From Olavius algarvensis spirochete endosymbiont (lineage in GTDB: Bacteria > Spirochaetota > Spirochaetia > DSM-2461), in assembly GCA_900608495.1 (NCBI GenBank), contig UWYT01000244.1, positions 1-34,594 of the forward strand: DNA of 34,594 nucleotides. Direction: 5' to 3'. Below, piece after piece: positions 23,078 through 31,873 of the stretch. How positions within the stretch are numbered: position 1 is the stretch's first letter; the number at the start of each line of letters is the position of its first letter. Made by a program: the position numbers and the translations under genes. The notes under the pieces were generated by a model. It was not told the DNA's origin and ran no database searches. It saw nothing but the letters and a program-made list of their open reading frames with translations.

Positions 23078-25192
23078 CTATATGTTGAAGAGGAGTTCCT
23101 CGTAGCTGGGATACGGCCAAATGCGCTTGTCGGTAAGCTTTTCCAGGGCATCTCCGTAGATTCGTAGTTGAGCCATCGCAGGAATCACTTCCTTGTAGTA
23201 GGTGAAGGCTTGGGCCTTAACATCCTCTTCCATCGAGATAGCCGCTTTCATCTTAGCTTGCAGATTTTTTGATGCGCCAAGCAAACCATTGAGATTCATT
23301 CCAATTCCCCGCAGTTGAGCTATCAATTCCTTACTTTCCACGTCGTTCTTTTCCAATCCAGCGACAGTTTTGTCAAGTCTTGAAATATACTCGGCAACAA
23401 CTGGGCATATCACTCTTTCGGCCATTTCACACATCACGCCCGCCTCGATATTTATCTGTTTGCTGTAAGTTTCAAGATAGATAGTAACTCTACTTTCCAA
23501 TTCGACGCGATTTAGCACCTTATGCTTCTCGAAAAGCTCTACTGCTTCATCCTCGAGGTAAGTCAATAAGGCCTCAACCGTGGAACGGATATTTGGTAAA
23601 CCTCGTTTCTTCGCCTCAGCCACCCACTCATCGCTGTAACCGTTGCCGTTGAAGATAACGCGGCGATGATTTCGGTAGTTTTCGAGGATGATATCTTTCG
23701 CCGTAGCCAGAGGATTGTCAGACGATTCGAGGCGATCGGCCGTATTGCCGAGCACCTCGGCCATCGCCGTGTTAAGCACGGCGTTAGGGGCGGCAATAGA
23801 CTGCGACGAACCACACATACGAAATTCAAACCGGTTTCCGGTAAAGGCGAATGGACTTGTACGATTCCTGTCTGTAACGTCCATGGGTAAATCGGGCAGG
23901 GAAGTCACGCCAATCTGCATCGTTCCCTCCTTCTTTGTTTCAAATCTTTCATTTGCAACCAGTTTGTCGAGAATTTCGATTAATTGATCTCCTAGAAAAA
24001 CTGAAACAATTGCCGGCGGCGCTTCATTGGCGCCAAGACGATGATCGTTACCCGCATTCGCCGCGGAAGCCCTCAGTATAGGGGCGTAAACGTCAACCGC
24101 CTTGATTACCGAGGTGAAAAAGAGCAGGAAGCGAGCATCGGCGTGAGGGTCTTTGCCGGGCTTACAAAGATTTACGCCGGAAGAAGTAATAATATTCCAG
24201 TTTATATGCTTTCCTGAGCCGTTGACACCCGCAAAGGGTTTTTCATGCAGAAGACATTCCAAACCATGTCGCTCGGCCACTTTGGATAGGGTTTCCATCA
24301 GCAACTGATTCCAATCGGTAGCGATACTGCTTGTGGAAAAAACCGTGGCAATTTCAAACTGATTCGGGGCTACTTCGTTGTGTTGGGTTTTAGCACTAAT
24401 GCCAAGTTTCCAAAGTTCTATATTAACCTCAGCCATGAAATCAGCCACTCTATCTTTGATGGCTCCGAAATAATGATCGTCCATTTCCTGGCCCTTCGCG
24501 CTCATTGTCCCAAACACCGTCCTGCCAGTTAATCTGAGATCGGGCCTTGAGTCAAAGTACTTGCGGTCAACCAAAAAATACTCCTGCTCGGGACCTGAAT
24601 ATGCGTTAACCCTCTTCTCATTCTTGTACCCCATGGCATGCAACACCCTAAGAGCCTGCTTATTGAGCGCCTCAATCGATCGCAACATGGGCACCTTCTT
24701 GTCGAGCGCTTCACCCGTGTAAGACACAAATGCGGTGGGTATACAAAGAGTCACTCGGTTGCCGAAACGTTTAAGAAAGGCCGGTGAGCAGGTATCCCAG
24801 GCGGTATAGCCACGAGCTTCGAAAGTGGTTCGCAGTCCACCCGAAGGAAAAGAAGATGCATCTGGTTCACCCATAATCAATTCCTTACCAGAGAACTCCA
24901 TCAGCACCGTTCCATCTTCATTTGGCGAAATAAAAGAATCGTGCTTCTCAGCCGTGTAGCCGGTTAAGGGTTGAAACCAGTGTGTATAATGAGTCGCGCC
25001 CCTTTGCAGAGCCCAATCCTTCATTGCATTCGCGATAACCTCCGCAATCTCGGCGGAGAGAGTTATCTCACCGGCCTGCACACTCTTGAACTGGCTAAAC
25101 ACTGTTTTAGGTAAGCGCTCCCGCATAGCTGACTCACTAAAACAATTCACGCTATAGACACCTTCTAAACTCTCAAATCCGAGGTTGGACAT
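23078..25192 (-). CDS. glnN: Glutamine synthetase type III
   Basis: 704 residues from ATG at 25192; GGGAG lies 7 nt upstream, and an ATG two codons earlier (25198) abuts that site. The length fits the GSIII class (about 700) against about 450 for GSI. Family features: THWFQPLTGYTAEKHDSF near the N-terminus, YSGPEQEYFLVDRKYFD, NGSGKHINWN, NAGNDHRLGANEAPPAI, and RTSPFAFTGNRFEFRM with the catalytic glutamate region. It makes glutamine from glutamate, ammonia and ATP. It follows the DUF1015 gene after 137 bp on the same strand, so it may share transcription or have its own promoter. Confidence 0.96.
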   Translation of the reverse strand: MSNLGFESLEGVYSVNCFSESAMRERLPKTVFSQFKSVQAGEITLSAEIAEVIANAMKDWALQRGATHYTHWFQPLTGYTAEKHDSFISPNEDGTVLMEFSGKELIMGEPDASSFPSGGLRTTFEARGYTAWDTCSPAFLKRFGNRVTLCIPTAFVSYTGEALDKKVPMLRSIEALNKQALRVLHAMGYKNEKRVNAYSGPEQEYFLVDRKYFDSRPDLRLTGRTVFGTMSAKGQEMDDHYFGAIKDRVADFMAEVNIELWKLGISAKTQHNEVAPNQFEIATVFSTSSIATDWNQLLMETLSKVAERHGLECLLHEKPFAGVNGSGKHINWNIITSSGVNLCKPGKDPHADARFLLFFTSVIKAVDVYAPILRASAANAGNDHRLGANEAPPAIVSVFLGDQLIEILDKLVANERFETKKEGTMQIGVTSLPDLPMDVTDRNRTSPFAFTGNRFEFRMCGSSQSIAAPNAVLNTAMAEVLGNTADRLESSDNPLATAKDIILENYRNHRRVIFNGNGYSDEWVAEAKKRGLPNIRSTVEALLTYLEDEAVELFEKHKVLNRVELESRVTIYLETYSKQINIEAGVMCEMAERVICPVVAEYISRLDKTVAGLEKNDVESKELIAQLRGIGMNLNGLLGASKNLQAKMKAAISMEEDVKAQAFTYYKEVIPAMAQLRIYGDALEKLTDKRIWPYPSYEELLFNI

Positions 25193-25329
25193 TTCCATTC
25201 TCCCAAGCAGGACAAATTTATGAGAGGGAATGCTACATCAGTATAGGTTTTGAGCCAAGTGCCACTTCTTAGTTTTTTAAACAATTTGCGGAGACGAAAG
25301 CTTTCTCTGGAATAGGCAAAGAGCCCAGC

Positions 25330-26601
25330 TTACAGGCGCCGGGCTTCCAAGTAGTAGCGTTTTTCCGTCGCCTCGCCAATGCTGAACGTCTTTCTGGGGA
25401 AAATCCCCGCATCGAGTATACGGCGGAAGAACATGGTTTTATCAATTTCCGGTAGGATTATGCCGAGTCTTCGGTCAGCGCCGGATGAAACCAATTTGCG
25501 AACGGAACTCTCCCCGTGGATATAGTCCAAACTGGCTTCAGGCTGGAGTTTCAGATAGGAATCCAATGCCTCCTGTATAGACTCAACAACAAGCCCATCA
25601 CCCGACGTCCTGATTCTCCAGCGCTCTTGAGTTCCATCCGAATTCTGAATCTTCAATTCGTCTGATGAGAGCTTATTCTCAGTTCCTGGCATTATTGTAA
25701 TGCCCAATCGTTTTCTTAGGTGTCTCTTCAGTTCGCTATCTTGAACATTGAACATCACCCGATGAATGGGATGAAACACCAAGCCCGGATCGTAAATATT
25801 CTCCACCTCAACCATGGCATAACGCATCGGATGATCCGGCGGGACAGTAGACTTCTTCTCAAGCCAAACCTCCCTTGCCGATGCCAAGGAATGATTGCCA
25901 TCTCCCACGGCGAGAAGTAAATCCGACCCATCCGCAAGTCTTTCAAAAGCCGAAATCAGCGGCTCGGCTTCATCTTCTTTGATATGGAAACCATCAATAT
26001 GCCCCCCATTCTGCATCAAATCAAAATCGTAAACCTTCTTTCCCGCAGCTCGCGCCGCCATTCGAGCGGCACCCATCACCCAATCATTCGGATCGTCAAT
26101 GAGCAGGATTATATGCGGCAAATCGAGAAGAGCCGTTCTGCGAATCGCCATCCGCGGCGGCAGACGTTTCAAAATGGTACCCTCGGTGGGCCTTATCAAA
26201 GCTCGCGAATCCTCCGAAAAATCATAAGCTTCGAGATCGACAGCCAAAATCAAACCCAAACGTCTGGCTACATGGAGAGTGGAACGATTCACCAAAATGA
26301 AACCAGGTGCAAGTTTCCTCAAAGTGGCATTCTGGATAAGCTCCGACATAACCGCCCGAGTTTTGCCAATTTGTTCATTCAAATCATCATCTTCCAGGTT
26401 ACACTCAGGAACAAACAGATTCAAAGAGGATGGCGAATTTCCCACTATTCGTCGGGTTTCCGCCCAATAAGAGGGTTCAGACGAGAATTGATCGCAGGCG
26501 ATAACAGCCCACTTCTCAAAACTAACGTCCTCTCTCGGAATAAGAATTTCAGGGAGTTTAATACCCAGATTAGAAAGGCGCTCATTAGAGGTTGAGGTCA
26601 T
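25330..26601 (-). CDS. DUF1015 family protein (SerC-linked)
   Basis: 423 residues from ATG at 26601; GGGAG lies just upstream, and the frame is open further to 26682 inside the regulator gene. IRPTEGTILKRLPPR (about 136-150) and LLAVGDGNHSLASAREVW (about 229-246) match the DUF1015 (COG4198) motifs. The DGNHS segment is the counterpart of DGHHR, which recalls ParB-like serine kinases, but that link is inference. DUF1015 genes commonly sit next to serC and serA, for example in Bacteroides. Here it overlaps the Lrp-like gene by 17 bp and ends the arcC-serC-lrp-DUF1015 run, so a role in serine or phosphoserine metabolism is likely but unproven. Confidence 0.85.
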   Translation of the reverse strand: MTSTSNERLSNLGIKLPEILIPREDVSFEKWAVIACDQFSSEPSYWAETRRIVGNSPSSLNLFVPECNLEDDDLNEQIGKTRAVMSELIQNATLRKLAPGFILVNRSTLHVARRLGLILAVDLEAYDFSEDSRALIRPTEGTILKRLPPRMAIRRTALLDLPHIILLIDDPNDWVMGAARMAARAAGKKVYDFDLMQNGGHIDGFHIKEDEAEPLISAFERLADGSDLLLAVGDGNHSLASAREVWLEKKSTVPPDHPMRYAMVEVENIYDPGLVFHPIHRVMFNVQDSELKRHLRKRLGITIMPGTENKLSSDELKIQNSDGTQERWRIRTSGDGLVVESIQEALDSYLKLQPEASLDYIHGESSVRKLVSSGADRRLGIILPEIDKTMFFRRILDAGIFPRKTFSIGEATEKRYYLEARRL

Positions 26602-27067
26602 ATTCTCCCATATCTTTTGCGTCCACGATGTAGGGCACCTTGATGTTGAGGCCCTTATACACCATGAAAGTTTCAATCGCATCTATTCTATCTATCTTTG
26701 ATAGTTTCTCGCTGAGAAATCTCAAAAGGTTGAAGCCATGTTTAAGATGAACCATAACTATTAAGTCGAAGCGACCGGTTACCACAGCAACCGAAACAAC
26801 CCGCTCAAGTCGACTAATTTCCTCACCTTTAGTCAAATAATCCATATCCTTAAGCTTCACGCCCAAGTAAGCAATCTGATGGCTCTCCATCACTCCGGGA
26901 TCAACGTAGCCCGCAATTCTCAAGATACCCTCCGCTACAAGCTTGCGGACCCTGGTTTTAACCGTGTTTTCAGACACCTTCAGGGCCACCGCAATCTTCT
27001 TGTAGGATTTGCGTCCATCCTGAAGATGGCCAATAATTCCCTTGTTCACCCGGTCCAGTCGAAACAC
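26585..27067 (-). CDS. Lrp/AsnC-family transcriptional regulator
   Basis: 160 residues, GTG start. The helix-turn-helix occupies about residues 8-48 (YKKIAVALKVSENTVKTRVRKL). The rest is an effector-binding RAM/Lrp domain (VAVVTGRFDLIVMVHLK, IDAIETFMVYKGL). Lrp regulators respond to amino acids such as leucine, serine, asparagine or lysine. It lies 7 bp after SerC and overlaps DUF1015 by 17 bp, so it probably regulates its own operon according to an amino acid pool, plausibly serine. A few N-terminal residues could differ because the GTG has only a weak ribosome site. Confidence 0.9.
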   Translation of the reverse strand: MFRLDRVNKGIIGHLQDGRKSYKKIAVALKVSENTVKTRVRKLVAEGILRIAGYVDPGVMESHQIAYLGVKLKDMDYLTKGEEISRLERVVSVAVVTGRFDLIVMVHLKHGFNLLRFLSEKLSKIDRIDAIETFMVYKGLNIKVPYIVDAKDMGEYDLNL

Positions 27068-27074
27068 AAATCTC

Positions 27075-28160
27075 TCATCTGTTCCTGGCCGAAAAATCCG
27101 TCATGAAGGAAATCAACCTATCCACATCCTCAACCGTCAGAGCATTATAAATCGAAGCACGACATCCCCCAACACTGCGATGTCCCTTTAGCCCAATCAG
27201 CCCCGCACTGTTGGCGTCTTTAACGAACTGCGCTTCCAGAATCTCATTTCGCAGTCGCCAAACCACGTTCATACCCGACCGGACAGATTTATTCACCGGG
27301 CATCGATAGAATCCATCAGAGGAATCGATGGCTTCATAGAGTTTTGTAGCTTTTTGCGTATTCGCTCTTGCAACAACCTCAACACCGCCTTGCCTTTTAA
27401 CACCTTCAAGTACCAGCTTCATTCCCCAAATAGGAAACACCGGAGGTGTGTTGTACAGTGAATTAGCTTTCGCGTGTACCGCGTAACTCAAATATGAACC
27501 AAGATTTTTCGGACTCCTATCGAGCAGCTCATTTCGAATAATCACAATTGACACACCGGCAGGCCCTAGATTTTTCTGTGCTCCTGCGTAGATAAGGCTG
27601 AAGCTGTTAACATTGATTGACCGGCTTAAGATGTCGCTTGACATATCCACAACCATCGGGACATCCTGGAATTCAGGGAAGAATTTCCACTGCACTCCCC
27701 CAATAGTTTCATTGCTGGTAATATGCAAATAAGCCGCATCAGGACTGGGTTTAACCGACTTAGGACTGGGAAGATTCGCGTAGTTCTCATCCGCTCCATC
27801 GTAAATCACATTTACAACACCCTCTTTCCTGGCCTCTTCAATTGCCTTATGTGCCCATGCACCGCTGTTGATGTAATCCGCGCTCCTCCCAGGGGGGAGC
27901 AAATTCATCGGCAGCATTGAGAACTGCAGTGTCGCACCCCCACCAAGAAGCAAGATGGAATACTCTGCAGGCACACTCATCAGTTCTCTGATAAGGGTGA
28001 TAGTTTCCTCATGAACCTTTCCGTAAACAGCACCGCGATGACTCACCTCCACCAGCGACAAACCCGTTTTCTGATAATCCACCATCTCGGCGGCGAGTGA
28101 TTCAAGAACACTCAACGGGATCATGGAAGGTCCTGCCGAGAAATTGACTGGACGGCTCAT
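27075..28160 (-). CDS. serC: Phosphoserine aminotransferase
   Basis: 361 residues with the class V aminotransferase fold. RPVNFSAGPSMIP at the N-terminus, SHRG (40-43), GGGATLQFSMLP, TSNETIGGVQW (148-158), the PLP lysine in YAGAQKNLGPAG (K196), and the C-terminal GHRSVGGCRASIYNA are diagnostic of SerC. It converts 3-phosphohydroxypyruvate and glutamate to phosphoserine and 2-oxoglutarate, and also acts in pyridoxal phosphate synthesis. GAGGAG lies 7 nt before the ATG and 21 bp after the carbamate kinase stop, so the two are co-transcribed. No serA is next to it; the distant dehydrogenase at 10905 is only a possible partner. Confidence 0.97.
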   Translation of the reverse strand: MSRPVNFSAGPSMIPLSVLESLAAEMVDYQKTGLSLVEVSHRGAVYGKVHEETITLIRELMSVPAEYSILLLGGGATLQFSMLPMNLLPPGRSADYINSGAWAHKAIEEARKEGVVNVIYDGADENYANLPSPKSVKPSPDAAYLHITSNETIGGVQWKFFPEFQDVPMVVDMSSDILSRSINVNSFSLIYAGAQKNLGPAGVSIVIIRNELLDRSPKNLGSYLSYAVHAKANSLYNTPPVFPIWGMKLVLEGVKRQGGVEVVARANTQKATKLYEAIDSSDGFYRCPVNKSVRSGMNVVWRLRNEILEAQFVKDANSAGLIGLKGHRSVGGCRASIYNALTVEDVDRLISFMTDFSARNR

Positions 28161-28181
28161 AGTTTTCTCCTCAAATATCTG

Positions 28182-29111
28182 TTATGGTACAATCCTCGTA
28201 CCCGCATTCCCCTCAAGTGCAGCGCCCAGATGTAATGGGTCGCTTATTATGCCCTCCCTGCCCGTGGCTTGAACAAAATCCATGAGTGCCTGAATCTTTG
28301 GCAGCATACTCCCAGGTGCGAACTGTCCCTCGGCTGAAAGCGCCCGGGCCTCCGATACCGAAAGCACATCCAATTTCTTTTGTGTCGACTTTCCGAAATC
28401 CACATACACTTTCGGGACAGCTGTTGAAATAACAAAGCTATCCGCATTTAGCAAGCGGGCCAGAAGCGAAGCCGTTTTATCCTTATCGATAACAGCTTCC
28501 ACACCCTCAATTTCGCCATCATCGTTCAAAGCCACAGGAATTCCACCGCCCCCAGCAGCTATCGTAATCACACCCGATTCCACTAGAGCGCGTATAATAT
28601 CCAACTCGAGGATTTCAATTGGCTCGGGTGAAGGCACCACACGGCGCCAGCCTCTGCCGGCATCCTCCTTTACCACCCAGCCGTCAGTTTCGCTGTGTTG
28701 TCGTGCCTTCTTCTCATCCATGAAGCTACCAATAGGTTTAACCGGATTCAGGAACGCGGGGTCCGCCCTGTCAACCAGCACCTGTGTCACCACGGCCGCC
28801 GTACTTCGCTCTTCAGTTTCGTTTCTGATGGCCCTTTGAATGCTATAACCAAGAGCCCCTTGACTATCGGCAACGCAGGAATCCAGGGGAACCTTGTGCA
28901 GTTTTTCACGAGCCAATTCCATCCGCCGCAGAATAAACCCCACTTGAGGGCCATTGCCATGAACAATCGCGATATTATGGCCCTTGGCAAACAGTGGAAC
29001 AAGGCTTCGTGCAGCGTGTCTGGCAGCCTGATGCTGCGCAGAAACCGAAACATGATTCGGGTTTTCGATCAGTGCATTGCCGCCAAGCGCAACAATCAAA
29101 TTTTTTGGCAT
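28182..29111 (-). CDS. arcC: Carbamate kinase
   Basis: 309 residues from ATG at 29111 with GAGG 5 nt upstream; the frame is open to 29171. MPKNLIVALGGNAL, IVHGNGPQVGFILRRME, TAAVVTQVLVDRADPAF, AAGGGGIPVALNDDG, VIDKDKTASLLARLLNAD and the C-terminal EGNAGTRIVP are carbamate kinase signatures. It makes ATP from carbamoyl phosphate and ADP, releasing carbamate that breaks down to ammonia and CO2. No arginine deiminase or ornithine carbamoyltransferase gene is nearby, so the carbamoyl phosphate source lies elsewhere. It leads the operon with serC, lrp and DUF1015, upstream of glutamine synthetase III, which could capture the released ammonia. Confidence 0.96.
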   Translation of the reverse strand: MPKNLIVALGGNALIENPNHVSVSAQHQAARHAARSLVPLFAKGHNIAIVHGNGPQVGFILRRMELAREKLHKVPLDSCVADSQGALGYSIQRAIRNETEERSTAAVVTQVLVDRADPAFLNPVKPIGSFMDEKKARQHSETDGWVVKEDAGRGWRRVVPSPEPIEILELDIIRALVESGVITIAAGGGGIPVALNDDGEIEGVEAVIDKDKTASLLARLLNADSFVISTAVPKVYVDFGKSTQKKLDVLSVSEARALSAEGQFAPGSMLPKIQALMDFVQATGREGIISDPLHLGAALEGNAGTRIVP

Positions 29112-29142
29112 TTTCCTCAAAATCTCCCAACAATCAAAATTA

Positions 29143-29171
29143 ATGATAACACCAAAAAAAGAACACAACAA
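29143..29171 (-). promoter_or_regulatory. Sigma-70 promoter of the arcC-serC operon
   Basis: On the minus strand, -35 TTGTTG (29171-29166) and -10 TATCAT (29148-29143) are separated by 17 bp, with transcription starting about 25 bp before the arcC ATG. The spacer carries a run of seven T. Confidence 0.6.
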
Positions 29172-29368
29172 GTGCTGAAAACGATATTATACAACGCAAA
29201 TACTCGTATTTATCGCAGTATTAAGGAGAAAATTTCTTTGGGCACATTCAGTATACAACTCATGATGGGAGATGATACCTCTCTTCTCGAAAGACGGAAA
29301 CCACATCATGAACGATCAGTATTATCTTAGATGGATAACAGGCAAATTCTGTGTTAGATTTGAAAAGG

Positions 29369-30511
29369 ATGAAAATTATTATTGCATCGGATTCGTACAA
29401 GGGTAGCAATACAAGCATGCGTGTCGCCGAATTGATTGAAGCAGGGGCCAAAGCTGTATTCCCCGAAGCTAGCTACGTCAAAATTCCCATTGCGGACGGG
29501 GGTGAAGGTACTGTTGAAGCCCTGACAAGCGGGCTAAGGGGCAAGATTGAGCATGTGAAGGCGCAGGATGCATTGGGCCGTCCGATAGATTCCTTTTATG
29601 GCGTTTTGGGCGACAAGGCCGTATTGGAGATGGCAGCCGCAAGCGGTTTGCCTCTGCTCGCTCGGAACGAGAGAAATCCGCTGATAACAAGCACCTTCGG
29701 TACCGGTCAGCAGCTTCTTGCCGCGCTGAACGCGGGTTACAAAGATATTACGATAGGTATTGGTGGATCGGCCACAAACGATGGAGGGGCGGGAATGGCC
29801 CGCGCACTAGGCTATCGATTTCTCAATTCGGAAGGCAGAGAACTCCCCGAAGGCGGAGCTGCGCTGGCGGAACTCACACGATTAGACGATACGGAAGTTA
29901 GCCCCCTGTTGCAGGAAGCGAAAATCAATGTGGCCTGCGATGTGGATAATCCTCTTCTGGGCCCAAACGGTGCCTCCGCCACATACGGGCCGCAGAAGGG
30001 AGCTAATGAAGCGGCGGTGGAAGAATTGGACGCGGCCCTCACAAATTTTGCCGATGTGGTTGAACGCTGGAAGGGTTCAAAACTGCGAAACAGCCCCGGG
30101 ACCGGTGCCGCAGGCGGACTGGGCTTTGGTTTAATGGCTTTTTGCAATGCCAGAATAGAAAGCGGAATAAATACCATACTCGACTTGGTGAACTTCGAAA
30201 GCCAACTCAAAGGAGCTCATCTGGTTATTACAGGCGAAGGCAGGATAGACGGACAAACTATTCGAGGCAAGGTTCCTGTTGGAGTTGCAATTCGGGCCAA
30301 GAAGTGCGGCATCCCGGTATTGGCTATTGTTGGCGATATTGGTTCGAACGCAAAGGCGGTGTTCAAATACGGGATAGACTCAATTATGAGTACTGTGGAT
30401 CGTACCATGCGGCGGGATGAAGCGATGGAACGCTCTTCGGAAACCCTCCAGGATGCTGCACAGCGGGCCTGCATGATGATACGTATCGGAATGAAAATCG
30501 CGGAGTTATAA
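29369..30511 (+). CDS. Glycerate kinase (type II, GarK/GlxK-like)
   Basis: 380 residues from ATG at 29369, where family similarity begins (MKIIIASDSYKGSNTSMR); GTG at 29351 is an in-frame alternative. PIADGGEGTVEAL, GTGQQLLAALNAGYKD, GGSATNDGGAGMARALG, ACDVDNPLLGPNGAS, ATYGPQKG and VITGEGRIDGQT are family signatures. The enzyme phosphorylates D-glycerate, usually to 2-phosphoglycerate in this class. It is divergent from the arcC-serC operon, which links glycerate entry to the serine pathway. A 7-bp inverted repeat (29261-29267/29304-29310) lies in the shared promoter region. Confidence 0.95.
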   Translation: MKIIIASDSYKGSNTSMRVAELIEAGAKAVFPEASYVKIPIADGGEGTVEALTSGLRGKIEHVKAQDALGRPIDSFYGVLGDKAVLEMAAASGLPLLARNERNPLITSTFGTGQQLLAALNAGYKDITIGIGGSATNDGGAGMARALGYRFLNSEGRELPEGGAALAELTRLDDTEVSPLLQEAKINVACDVDNPLLGPNGASATYGPQKGANEAAVEELDAALTNFADVVERWKGSKLRNSPGTGAAGGLGFGLMAFCNARIESGINTILDLVNFESQLKGAHLVITGEGRIDGQTIRGKVPVGVAIRAKKCGIPVLAIVGDIGSNAKAVFKYGIDSIMSTVDRTMRRDEAMERSSETLQDAAQRACMMIRIGMKIAEL

Positions 30512-30576
30512 GATGAAATCTGATTCTTCCAATGATTTTTTGCGTTCTGACAAGCGGACCACGGAAAATAATTGTC

Positions 30577-30603
30577 TATCGCCTGATCGTGCGATAATTT
30601 TTT
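30577..30603 (+). terminator. Intrinsic terminator after glycerate kinase
   Basis: TATCGC (30577-30582) pairs with GCGATA (30591-30596) across an 8-nt loop, followed at once by ATTTTTT. It is 65 bp after the glycerate kinase stop. Confidence 0.7.
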
Positions 30604-30757
30604 GATTTGTTAAAACATTTTCTCAAGATAGTGGGTGGAAATTTATTAGGTGGAAATTTTTCGGAGCTATTCTGATTATTGGCTGAGACGGGGCAAGGCG
30701 GTGACAAAGGAAATCAAAACTCCCGCGGCGAGCCGGGGATGGGGGAGAACTGGTCGA

Positions 30758-31873
30758 TTGCGGTACTTGCGCAAGCTGAGCCCAATCCTCTGCGGCCTAA
30801 TATTTCCAACCAATCTCCTGGAGGCAGCTAATCACTGGGGCTCCGCGCATGGCCCACTTGACGGAAGGAATCTCCACACACCGTATATATCCTGGTTCAG
30901 TTTCCCCGCCAATTCAGCCACTCCCCTGCCTTTCGGAACAATTCGCGCTGGTACCGCCCTTTACTTCCTGAACGAATTCGTCACCAAGGGTTTCAATGCT
31001 GATGATTACTCTTCCATTGCTGATAGCGGGAAGTTAAGTGCATATGAGCAGGACGAATTAATCCTGATCGACTATGAGAGCACGGTTGTAGAATTCAGCT
31101 TTGATTGGCAGGCATTCAATTCATGGCGTTTCAGCGCGGATTGGCGTATGCACTTTCGGTATGGTGGTTTTTTTGATCAAGTCATTGAGTGGTGGCATGG
31201 AATTTTTGGGTTCCCCAATGCTGGACGTGAGTATTTCGACAATTATCGCTCGTACTGGAGTATCAGGAGTGAGAAACAGTGGCAAGCCAGTGGCTCGATT
31301 CCCGGAGCAGGTGATGTTGATTTACAGGCTCTTTGGAGTTTTTGGAGCAATTCGGAGCTATTCCTGGCTGCGGTCTTTGCGTTTAAGCTGCCAACTGGAC
31401 GCAGCGACCTGCGATACGGTTCAGGCTTTCCGGATATCGGTATGGCTCTCCTCCTCGATTGGTATCCGCGGGATCGCTGGGGATTTTATCTGAACACCGG
31501 TATTGTCATACCACTGGCCGGCGAGGGACGCTCGATGATCCAGGTGATTCCCGCGGTCGAATTCCGGATGATTCCCGATATTTCAATCCTTACACAGCTC
31601 AACATTCAAAGCACGCCGTTTATAGGTGAAATGCCGTTTACACATAAACTTTTCGGGCGAGTCAACCATTTCACCCTACCTCAAACCAGCATCAAAATAG
31701 GGTTTAAAGGACATGTCGGTCGTTTTGGCTGGCAGGCCTATGTAGAGGAAGATATTCTTACCTGGGAGGGGCCTGACATTCTTTTCCACTTAGGCGTTAC
31801 CTGGAGTTTTCAGACTTCCTCTCCAAAAACCGTTGTACCCGAAAAAGAAAAATCTCCTGTTGAAACGCCATGA
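30758..31873 (+). CDS. DUF3187-type outer-membrane-like protein
   Basis: 371 residues from TTG at 30758, which has GGGGGAG 10 nt upstream and puts a clear signal peptide first (RYLRKLSPILCGLIFPTNLLEA, then ANHWGS). GTG starts at 30650 or 30701 would add up to 36 residues; the choice is open. The mature part is rich in aromatic and amphipathic beta-strand-like segments (VVEFSFDWQAFNSWRFSADW, LFLAAVFAFKLPTGRSDLRYGSG, WGFYLNTGIVIPLAG, DILFHLGVTWSF) as in outer-membrane beta-barrels. Overall it fits the DUF3187 pattern; the function is unknown. The stop overlaps the next gene by 4 bases (ATGA). Confidence 0.7.
   Translation: MRYLRKLSPILCGLIFPTNLLEAANHWGSAHGPLDGRNLHTPYISWFSFPANSATPLPFGTIRAGTALYFLNEFVTKGFNADDYSSIADSGKLSAYEQDELILIDYESTVVEFSFDWQAFNSWRFSADWRMHFRYGGFFDQVIEWWHGIFGFPNAGREYFDNYRSYWSIRSEKQWQASGSIPGAGDVDLQALWSFWSNSELFLAAVFAFKLPTGRSDLRYGSGFPDIGMALLLDWYPRDRWGFYLNTGIVIPLAGEGRSMIQVIPAVEFRMIPDISILTQLNIQSTPFIGEMPFTHKLFGRVNHFTLPQTSIKIGFKGHVGRFGWQAYVEEDILTWEGPDILFHLGVTWSFQTSSPKTVVPEKEKSPVETP

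Noticed and set aside
25251-25264. Sigma-54 promoter before glutamine synthetase III
   Set aside because: On the minus strand TGGCAC is perfect, but the GC required 10 bases after GG is AA, so the -12 element is missing.
25984-26595. 203-codon plus frame
   Set aside because: It is fully antisense to the DUF1015 gene, which has clear family motifs.
28695-29330. 211-codon plus frame
   Set aside because: It is antisense to carbamate kinase and its promoter region.
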